A program made the position numbers and the translations under genes. Below are positions 10,729-16,827 of a stretch of 16,827 nucleotides of DNA, in pieces. Under the pieces are notes generated by a model. That model saw only the letters and a program-made list of their open reading frames with translations, was not told the DNA's origin and did not search any database. Each line of letters starts with the position of its first letter. Positions within the stretch are counted from its first letter, which is position 1. Source of the DNA: Acidobacteriota bacterium (GTDB lineage Bacteria; Acidobacteriota; Terriglobia; Terriglobales; Acidobacteriaceae); assembly GCA_021851465.1 (NCBI GenBank), contig JAJZDL010000036.1, positions 1-16,827 on the forward strand. Direction: 5' to 3'.

Positions 10729-11241
10729 TTGACTGCATCGTTTACCATCCTCGCCGCAATTACCGTCGCCGGAATGGCTGCGGCCATGGGTCTGCGCAAC
10801 GCCGTACACTGCGTGCTGGCGCTCACCGTGGGCTTCGCCGGCATCGCCGCGCTCTACCTCCAACTGGGCGCGCAATTCGTCGGCTTCACGCAGGTCTTGG
10901 TCTATGTCGGGGCCGTGGCAATCCTGGCCGTCTTCGCCATTATGATGACGCAGAGCCGGCCATCCGCCACGCCTGCGCCGCGTGCCCCCCTCTGGGCTGC
11001 GGGAGGCGCGGTTGCCGCCGCAGTCTTCGCCGTCCTTGCCTGGGCAATCCATTCCAACGCGCTGTCCGTGCAGGCCCTGCCGCCACAACCCGAGGCCGCA
11101 CCCAGCGCTACAGTCCAGCAGATCGGCGACGCCCTGATGCATCGCTTCGTCCTCCCGCTGGAGATCGTCGGCCTGCTGCTGACCGCCGCGCTCATCGGCG
11201 CAGTCGTCATCGCCATGGGTCGCAGGGAGGAGATGAAATGA
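10729..11241 (+). CDS. nuoJ: NADH-quinone oxidoreductase subunit J
   Basis: Membrane subunit of complex I whose third helix undergoes a conformational change during coupling. 170 residues with about five hydrophobic segments. The family core AQFVGFTQVLVYVGAVAILAVFAIMM is clear, including Tyr59 in the VYVGA stretch, and RNAVHCVLAL matches the usual RNPVHSAL. The start is TTG at 10729 (MTASFTILAA). An in-frame TAA at 10690 and the absence of ATG or GTG in between leave it as the best candidate; the next ATG (10774) would remove most of the first helix. No good ribosome-binding site is seen, so expression may depend on readthrough from upstream. It overlaps nuoK as ATGA. Confidence 0.94.
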   Translation: MTASFTILAAITVAGMAAAMGLRNAVHCVLALTVGFAGIAALYLQLGAQFVGFTQVLVYVGAVAILAVFAIMMTQSRPSATPAPRAPLWAAGGAVAAAVFAVLAWAIHSNALSVQALPPQPEAAPSATVQQIGDALMHRFVLPLEIVGLLLTAALIGAVVIAMGRREEMK

Positions 11242-11549
11242 ACCCCTTGCAAGGCTACCTGCTTCTCTCTGCGCTCCTCTTCTCCATCGGCCTCGCGGGT
11301 GCCCTGCTGCGGCGCAACGCAATCCTCGTCCTCATCGGCATCGAACTCATGCTCAACGCCGCCAACCTCAACTTCATCGCATTCTGGCGCTATGGCCCGG
11401 TCCCCGCGGCATTGACTGGAATCATGTTCACAATCTTTTCCATCGCCGTCGCCGCCGCCGAAGCAGCCGTCGGGCTGGCAATCATCCTTGCCGCCTACCG
11501 GCACTCCCGCACCACCGACCTGGACCGCATGGACTCCCTGAAAGGATGA
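11238..11549 (+). CDS. nuoK: NADH-quinone oxidoreductase subunit K
   Basis: Small three-helix membrane subunit related to MrpC that takes part in proton translocation. 103 residues, normal length. It carries RRNAILVLIGIELMLNAANLNF with the essential membrane Glu36, and a second membrane glutamate in AVAAAEAAVGLAI (Glu75). The ATG is preceded by GGAGGAG at 5 nt and overlaps the nuoJ stop as ATGA, so J and K are tightly coupled. The C-terminus (HSRTTDLDRMDSLKG) is the usual polar tail. Confidence 0.97.
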   Translation: MNPLQGYLLLSALLFSIGLAGALLRRNAILVLIGIELMLNAANLNFIAFWRYGPVPAALTGIMFTIFSIAVAAAEAAVGLAIILAAYRHSRTTDLDRMDSLKG

Positions 11550-11677
11550 ACCGGGTGAAACTGCAAGCTCCAATTCGTAACCTCTCGATTCAAGATAGAC
11601 CCGCAAATCGCAGCGCCTCCGCCGATGCAAGCGACCGGTCGACACTCTTTCAACCGTCTTCTCAACTCTTCGCCTGA
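11546..11677 (+). CDS. Possible 43-residue small ORF between nuoK and nuoL
   Basis: ATG at 11546 overlaps the nuoK stop as ATGA, and the frame stays open for 43 codons, ending 6 bp before the nuoL ATG. The product would start MNRVKLQAPIRNLS and end QPSSQLFA: hydrophilic, Ser/Arg-rich, without a membrane segment or known motif. Against it: AAAGG touches the ATG with no spacing, and third positions are clearly less GC-rich than in neighbouring genes. I recognise no family. It may be only untranslated spacer of about 134 bp. Confidence 0.2.
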   Translation: MNRVKLQAPIRNLSIQDRPANRSASADASDRSTLFQPSSQLFA

Positions 11678-11683
11678 GACTCA

Positions 11684-13777
11684 ATGACCTGGATCGTTCA
11701 AAACCTGTGGCTGGTTCCCGTACTGCCGATGCTCGCTGCGGCAATCTGCGCCCTGATGGGCTACCGCCACCGAATCGCAGCCGCATCGCTGGCCATCGGC
11801 TCCATGGCAATCTCCTTTCTCCTCGCGCTCTGCGCCTTCGCCCATGTGCTTGGCAGCCACGCAGGGAACGGAGTACAAACCGTCAACGTCCCCTGGTTCC
11901 AGGTTGGCGGCGAGTGGCTCAAGCTGGGATGGATGCTCGATCCCCTCACCTCCCTGATGCTGCTGATGGTCACCTTCGTCGGGCTGCTGATCTTTATCTA
12001 CAGCGTCGGGTACATGGCCCACGACGACAACTTCACGCGCTTCTTCTGCTTCCTGGCGCTCTTTGCCGGGGCCATGCTGGGCGTCGTCATCGCCAACAGC
12101 CTGCTTCTGCTCTTTATGTGCTGGGAGGTCGTCGGCCTCACCTCCTACCTCCTCATCGGCTTCTGGTACGCCAAGCCGGAGGCGGCGGCGGCCGCTAAAA
12201 AAGCATTCGTCGTTACTAAAATCGGCGACCTGGGATTTCTATTGGGCATGGTCTGGCTCTATGAAAAGACAGGCACGCTCCTCTTCTACGACGGCGGTGC
12301 CGGGTGCCTCGAGCACTCCGCCCTCGCCCATCTCGTCGCGCAGGCCACCATCCTGGGGTTGGCCACCTCCACGGCGATCGCGCTGCTCATCTTCTGCGGC
12401 GCGGCAGGAAAATCCGGGCAGGTCCCCCTGCACGTCTGGCTGCCCGACGCAATGGAAGGCCCCACGCCCGTCAGTGCGCTCATCCACGCGGCAACAATGG
12501 TCGCCGCCGGCGTCTTCCTCATCGCCCGCATCTATCCGCTGATGAGCGTAACCGCGAGCGGCTCACCCGCCCCATCTGTCGCGCTCGAAGTCGTCGCCTG
12601 GGTCGGCGCAACCACCGCCGTCTTCGGCGCGTTGATCGCCGTTGCGCAGTTCGACATCAAGCGCATCCTCGCCTACTCCACCATCTCCCAGCTCGGCTAC
12701 ATGATGATGGGCCTCGGCGTCGGCGGCGTGGCCGTCGGAATCTTCCATCTCATCACCCACGCCTTCTTCAAGTCCCTCCTCTTCCTCGGCGCGGGATCGG
12801 TCATCCATGGCTGCGACGGAGAGCAGGACATCCGTCGCATGGGCGGCCTCAGCAAATCCATGCCCATCACATTCGCCGCATATACAGCCGGAATGCTTGC
12901 CCTCTGCGGTTTTCCGCTCTTCTCCGGCTTCTGGAGCAAGGACGATATCCTCCACGCCGCGCATAGCTGGAGCATCTCCCAGGCGCCGTTCTACATGGGG
13001 GCCTTCGGAGCGCTGCTCACCGCCTTCTACATGACGCGCCAGCTCTACTACGTCTTCGCCGGAACCTCGCGCCTTGCGGAATTGGGTCGCGACTCAACTC
13101 ATCTCTCCGATCCGCACGGCGCAGCACATCACGCCCCAGTTCATCCGCACGAGAGTCCAGCCGTGATGACTGTCCCGCTGGTGATCCTCGCTGCCTTCGC
13201 CGTGCTGCTTGGGTTCATCGGCACACCCGCATGGCCGTGGTTCCAGTCCTTCATCGACGGCCAACCGGCTTCGTTCTCCTTTGCCGCGTTCTACGGCTTC
13301 GGGATCCTGCCCGTCATGCTCTCTTCGGCGCTTCTCGTCTTCCTTGGCCTTGCCCTGGGCTGGGCTTTGTACGGTCGCAGGCCGATCGAGTCCGCTGCAT
13401 CCTCCGACCCGCTCGCCGAGCTTCAGCCGCAGGCCTTCTCTCTTCTCGGCCGCGCCTTCGTCGTCGATGCGCTCTACGGCGCAACCCTGGTTCGCCTGAA
13501 CACAGTCTGTTCCCGCATCTCCGACTGGCTCGACCGCTGGGTCTGGAATGGGGCCGTGCAGGCCGTCTCGTACTTCGTCCTCGCTCTCGCGTGGCTGGAC
13601 AACTTCTTCGATGCAGCCGTGGTCAACTCCGGCTTCGATGAGGGTTGCGAAAGCGTCTCGCGCGGCGGCCAGGCCCTCTCCCTGCTCCAGGGTGGACAGG
13701 TGCAGAGTTATATGCGGATCATCGGCGGTGCGCTCATCGTGCTTGTGCTGTTTCTGCTCTGGGGGACGAAGATATGA
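11684..13777 (+). CDS. nuoL: NADH-quinone oxidoreductase subunit L with extended lateral-helix region
   Basis: Distal antiporter-like proton-pumping subunit of complex I. 697 residues against about 613 in E. coli. The channel residues are present: TM5 Glu148 in FMCWEVVGLTSY and TM7 Lys243 in FCGAAGKSGQVPLHVWLPDAMEGPTPVSALIHAATMVAAG is the classic signature. HPHESPAVM in the C-terminal half is also typical. The region between the LY of VVDALYG (597) and the SY of GGQVQSY (676), which contains the amphipathic lateral helix, spans 80 residues against about 51 in E. coli NuoL as I remember it. It includes two similar stretches, DWLDRWVWNGAVQAV and AWLDNFFDAAVVNSG. Such lengthening fits an arm with one extra antiporter subunit. 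The ribosome-binding site is weak (GAG). It overlaps nuoM as ATGA. Confidence 0.97.
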   Translation: MTWIVQNLWLVPVLPMLAAAICALMGYRHRIAAASLAIGSMAISFLLALCAFAHVLGSHAGNGVQTVNVPWFQVGGEWLKLGWMLDPLTSLMLLMVTFVGLLIFIYSVGYMAHDDNFTRFFCFLALFAGAMLGVVIANSLLLLFMCWEVVGLTSYLLIGFWYAKPEAAAAAKKAFVVTKIGDLGFLLGMVWLYEKTGTLLFYDGGAGCLEHSALAHLVAQATILGLATSTAIALLIFCGAAGKSGQVPLHVWLPDAMEGPTPVSALIHAATMVAAGVFLIARIYPLMSVTASGSPAPSVALEVVAWVGATTAVFGALIAVAQFDIKRILAYSTISQLGYMMMGLGVGGVAVGIFHLITHAFFKSLLFLGAGSVIHGCDGEQDIRRMGGLSKSMPITFAAYTAGMLALCGFPLFSGFWSKDDILHAAHSWSISQAPFYMGAFGALLTAFYMTRQLYYVFAGTSRLAELGRDSTHLSDPHGAAHHAPVHPHESPAVMTVPLVILAAFAVLLGFIGTPAWPWFQSFIDGQPASFSFAAFYGFGILPVMLSSALLVFLGLALGWALYGRRPIESAASSDPLAELQPQAFSLLGRAFVVDALYGATLVRLNTVCSRISDWLDRWVWNGAVQAVSYFVLALAWLDNFFDAAVVNSGFDEGCESVSRGGQALSLLQGGQVQSYMRIIGGALIVLVLFLLWGTKI

Positions 13778-15330
13778 CCTCCTTTCCATACATCACTCTG
13801 CTGACCGTCCTGCCTGTCGCGGGTGCCCTTGTACTGCTCGCACTCGGTGAACGCAACAAGAACCGCGTGCGCTGGTCGGCGCTGGCCTTCAGCTTTGCCG
13901 CACTCGTATTGACGCTGTTCCTCTGGTTCCACTTCGACTCCGCATCCGGCGCGCTCCAGTTTCAGGAACTGCATCCTTGGATTCCCGCCTTGGGCGTGGA
14001 CTATCGCGTCGCAATCGATGGCCTCGGGCTCCTAATGTTGCTGCTCACCTCCATCGTGGTGCCGATCGCCATCTGTGCGTCTTGGCACATCGAGGAGAGG
14101 GTGCCGCTCTACTTCTCCCTGGTGCTCCTCCTGCAGGCGTGCCTCTACGGCACCTTTACCGTATTGAATTTCTTCCACTGGTTCATCTTCTGGGAGCTCA
14201 GCCTGATCCCCGCGTTCTTCCTCATCCGCCTCTGGGGCGGCCCGCGGCGCGCCTCTGCGTCAACCCAGTTCCTCGTCTACACAATGGTCGGCAGCATCGC
14301 AATGCTACTGGCATTTCTCGCCCTGTTCCTGGCCACAAAGAAGTTCGATCTCATCGACCTTGCCGCGATGGCACAGAGCGGCCAACTCATGCCCGCCGTG
14401 GTCGCCAAGCTGGCATGGCACCGCTTCACGCCGCAGCACCTGGCCCTGCTCCTCTTTGCCGGCGCGTTCCTCGGCTTCGCCGTCAAAGTGCCGCTCTTCC
14501 CCTTTCACACATGGCTGCCCTCCGCCTACTCGGAGGCTCCATCCGGCGCCACCGTCCTATTGACCGGCGCGATGTCGAAGATGGGCCTCTATGCCTTCCT
14601 TCGCATTCTTCTCCCCATCTTTGGCGCGCAGATGCAGCTTGTCCTCACGCCTCTGCTGTGGCTTGCCGTGGCCACCGTCGTCCTCTCCGCCTACACCGCG
14701 CTTGCCCAGAAGGACCTGAAGCGCATCTTCGCCTACTCCTCGATCAATCACCTCGGTTATTGCCTGCTGGCAATCTTCGCGGTCGTAAAATTTACCGGCG
14801 CGGACGCCGCGCTCACCGCGGAAAAGTATGCCGCGATGAACGGCGTCCTGCTACAGATGTTCAACCACACTCTGACCGCCGCAACCCTCTTCTGGTTCGT
14901 CGCCCTGCTGGAAAAACGCAGCGGCGGCCTGCGCGGGCTGGACGATTTCGGTGGCCTGCGCAAGGTTGCGCCCGTCTTTACAGGACTCATGGGCATCGCC
15001 CTCTTCTCCACCCTGGGACTGCCCGGACTCAATGGGTTCATCGGCGAGTTCCTCATCTTCAAAGGGATGTTTTCGCTCACAACATGGGCGGCATCGCTCT
15101 CCGTCCTCGGCCTGCTGGCAACGACAATCTTCATCCTTGGCATCCTGCAGCGCGTCTTCAGCGGCCCGCTCAATCCGCGATGGAGCGCCATGCCCGACCT
15201 CACTGCGGGCGAGCGGTTGGCCCTTGCGCCCGCCATCGGCCTCATGTTCGTGCTCGGCCTCTATCCACAACTCATACTCGGTGTCGTCGACAGTACCGTA
15301 ATCCAGATGGTGCAACATCTACAGTTCTGA
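13774..15330 (+). CDS. nuoM: NADH-quinone oxidoreductase subunit M, first copy
   Basis: Antiporter-like proton-pumping subunit. 518 residues from ATG at 13774 (MTSFPYITLLTVL), chosen for the GGGGGA ribosome-binding sequence 7 nt upstream and the ATGA overlap with nuoL; upstream in-frame sequence is nuoL coding. Key residues are intact: TM5 Glu141 in FIFWELSLIP, TM7 Lys238 in GFAVKVPLFPFHTWLP, TM8 Lys269 in TGAMSKMGLYAF, and the later Glu in GLPGLNGFIGEFLIF. The segment after LLAIF carries a hydrophilic insert (KFTGADAALTAEKYAAMN). About 13-14 hydrophobic helices are expected. It is followed within 27 bp by a second, divergent NuoM. Confidence 0.96.
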   Translation: MTSFPYITLLTVLPVAGALVLLALGERNKNRVRWSALAFSFAALVLTLFLWFHFDSASGALQFQELHPWIPALGVDYRVAIDGLGLLMLLLTSIVVPIAICASWHIEERVPLYFSLVLLLQACLYGTFTVLNFFHWFIFWELSLIPAFFLIRLWGGPRRASASTQFLVYTMVGSIAMLLAFLALFLATKKFDLIDLAAMAQSGQLMPAVVAKLAWHRFTPQHLALLLFAGAFLGFAVKVPLFPFHTWLPSAYSEAPSGATVLLTGAMSKMGLYAFLRILLPIFGAQMQLVLTPLLWLAVATVVLSAYTALAQKDLKRIFAYSSINHLGYCLLAIFAVVKFTGADAALTAEKYAAMNGVLLQMFNHTLTAATLFWFVALLEKRSGGLRGLDDFGGLRKVAPVFTGLMGIALFSTLGLPGLNGFIGEFLIFKGMFSLTTWAASLSVLGLLATTIFILGILQRVFSGPLNPRWSAMPDLTAGERLALAPAIGLMFVLGLYPQLILGVVDSTVIQMVQHLQF

Positions 15331-15357
15331 TCTACAGCTCGGCCTGGTGTTCTGATT

Positions 15358-16827
15358 ATGCTTGCTTGGACAATCTACATCTCGTTTCTCGGTGCGGCCG
15401 CTCTGCTCCTGCTGCCCAAGGCCAGCATCGTCGCAGCACGCGTCCTCGCGCTGCTTACGGCTCTGGCCGGCTTTGCAATTGCGCTCACCTACTTCGTCCA
15501 GCACAGGAACGGAGAGATGCTGGCCGTCGCTCGCCTGCCTTGGATCCCCTCCCTCGGCATCGAATATCGCCTCGCGGCAGATGGCATCAGCATCGTTCTG
15601 GTCTTGCTGACGGGGATCGTCGCAGTCACCGGAATCCTCTTCTCCTGGAACATTGATGACCGCGCACGGCAGTTCTTCGCGCTCTACCTCCTGCTCATCG
15701 GCGCGGTCTACGGAGTGTTCCTCAGCTACGACCTCTTCCTCCTCTTCGTCTTCTACGAGATCGTCATCATCCCGAAGTACTTCCTCATCGCCATCTGGGG
15801 TTCAACCCGCCGCGAGTATGGAGCGATGAAGCTCGCCATCTACTCCTTCGTCGGCAGCGCAATGGTGCTCGTCGGACTCATCGCGGCGTATGTCGTCGCC
15901 GGCGCAAAGACCACATCGCTCGGCGATCTGGCCCAGTTCCACTTCTCCCATCACTTCCAGATGCTGGCCTTCCCCCTGGTCTTCGTCGGCTTCGCCGTCC
16001 TCGCTGGCATGTGGCCCATGCACACCTGGGCGCCCACCGGCCACGTCGCCGCGCCCACCGCCGCCTCCATGCTGCTCGCCGGCGTAGTGATGAAGCTGGG
16101 CGCTTACGGCTGCCTCCGCGTGGCCATGGTCCTCTTCCCGCTCGGCCTCGGCCCGTGGGGCTTCCATCTTTTCGGCCTCGGCTCCTGGCGCGATGTCTTT
16201 GCCCTCCTCGCGGTCGTCGGAATCGTCTACGGTGCGCTGGTCGCGCTGGTGCAGAAGGACTTCAAATTCGTCATCGGCTACTCCAGCGTCAGCCACATGG
16301 GCTTTGTCCTGCTTGGCCTGATGACGCTGAACCAGATCGGCCTCTCCGGCGCGGTCCTGCAGATGTTCTCCCATGGCATCCTGGCGGGACTGCTCTTCGC
16401 CGTCGTCGGCCGCATGGTCTACGCCCGCACCCACACCCGCGAGCTTTCCGCCCTCGGCCCTATGGAACTCAACAAAGCCATCCCCTTTGCCGCGGCCACT
16501 TTTGTCATCGCGGGCATGGCCAGCATGGGCCTGCCCGGTTTCAGCGGGTTTGTCGCAGAGCTGATGGTCCTCCTCGGGGTCTGGCGCGCATTCCCTCTGC
16601 TTGCCCTCTTCGTCGGGTTCGGTTTGGTGGTCGGCGTGGCGTACATCTGGCGCGCCATGCAAAAGGCGTTCTTCGCCGGTTCGCACATCCAGCCCTCCCC
16701 ACCCCAACCGCCGCTGCCGCCTATCTCGCTGCCCGAACGTCTCGGTGCAATCATCCTGATCGGCGCGAGCGTCGTGGTGGGCCTCTATCCACAGGTCCTC
16801 CTCAATGTCATCCAACCGGCCTTGAAC
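15358..16827 (+). CDS. nuoM2: NADH-quinone oxidoreductase subunit M, second copy (3' end cut)
   Basis: 490 residues are open to the right edge with no stop, near the length of a full NuoM, so little is probably missing. It starts MLAWTIYISFLGAAAL. NuoM family features: YRLAADGISIVLVLLTG, TM5 Glu134 in VFYEIVIIPKYFLIAIWGS, HTWAPTGHVAAPTAASMLLAG, TM8 Lys246 in VVMKLGAYG, DFKFVIGYSSVSHMGFVLLG, and Glu401 in GFSGFVAELMVLL. The TM7 lysine, found in FAVKVP of the first copy, is Leu215 here (GFAVLAGMWPMHTW), and TM5 has an additional Lys140 six residues after the Glu. It is clearly diverged from nuoM, so this is not a recent duplication. No clear ribosome-binding site lies in the 27 bp gap. nuoN is expected next. 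Confidence 0.94.
   Translation, partial: MLAWTIYISFLGAAALLLLPKASIVAARVLALLTALAGFAIALTYFVQHRNGEMLAVARLPWIPSLGIEYRLAADGISIVLVLLTGIVAVTGILFSWNIDDRARQFFALYLLLIGAVYGVFLSYDLFLLFVFYEIVIIPKYFLIAIWGSTRREYGAMKLAIYSFVGSAMVLVGLIAAYVVAGAKTTSLGDLAQFHFSHHFQMLAFPLVFVGFAVLAGMWPMHTWAPTGHVAAPTAASMLLAGVVMKLGAYGCLRVAMVLFPLGLGPWGFHLFGLGSWRDVFALLAVVGIVYGALVALVQKDFKFVIGYSSVSHMGFVLLGLMTLNQIGLSGAVLQMFSHGILAGLLFAVVGRMVYARTHTRELSALGPMELNKAIPFAAATFVIAGMASMGLPGFSGFVAELMVLLGVWRAFPLLALFVGFGLVVGVAYIWRAMQKAFFAGSHIQPSPPQPPLPPISLPERLGAIILIGASVVVGLYPQVLLNVIQPALN

Noticed and set aside
15802..16815. Antisense frame of 337 codons opposite the second NuoM
   Set aside because: Shadow of a conserved membrane protein; the composition is highly acidic and repetitive, with no family resemblance.
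15358..16827. Calling the last gene nuoN
   Set aside because: Its motifs (YRLAADGISIVLVLLTG, PMHTWAPTGHVAAPTAASMLLAGVVMKLGAYG, VIGYSSVSHMGFVLLG) follow NuoM order and spacing; NuoN is expected beyond the right edge.

Overview
The window reads as a GC-rich bacterial chromosome segment. Gene content and protein style (tandem NuoM subunits, a NifJ-type pyruvate oxidoreductase paired with a dihydroorotate-dehydrogenase-like protein, an amylase-like protein) suggest an Acidobacteriota member, perhaps of the Terriglobia. That assignment is an inference from recalled protein similarity; no marker gene is present.

Left part, minus strand: the N-terminal 306 residues of a large protein resembling the N-terminal domain of bacterial alpha-amylase-family glycosidases (1-920, running off the left edge). 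Next comes a two-gene unit read right to left: nifJ, pyruvate:ferredoxin/flavodoxin oxidoreductase (2144-5776), and a DHOD-like flavoprotein (1140-2147). These two overlap by ATGA and are probably translationally coupled.

Centre: a divergent intergenic region (about 5777-5906) between nifJ and nuoA. It holds a near-perfect CRP-type palindrome, placed about 42 bp upstream of a plausible nuoA transcription start.

Right part, plus strand: a respiratory complex I operon in the order nuoA-B-C-D-I-H-J-K-L-M-M2, with most genes overlapping or closely spaced. The NADH-oxidising module genes nuoE, nuoF and nuoG are absent from their usual place between nuoD and nuoH/I, so the locus encodes the quinone and membrane modules without an NADH dehydrogenase arm. 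Two different NuoM proteins lie in tandem, and NuoL carries an unusually long lateral-helix segment. This is the layout expected for a '2M'-type complex I with an extra antiporter-like subunit. The second NuoM lacks the conserved TM7 lysine. It is cut by the right edge, and nuoN presumably follows.

Working model (inference): NifJ oxidises pyruvate and reduces ferredoxin or flavodoxin, which could feed electrons directly into the EFG-less complex I through NuoI and NuoB to quinone. Alternatively the enlarged pump could run in reverse to make low-potential reductant. The shared divergent promoter region supports co-regulation. No tRNA, rRNA, mobile element, CRISPR array or convincing terminator was seen. 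No gap without a gene exceeds 300 bases; the largest are 921-1139, 11550-11683 and 5777-5906.
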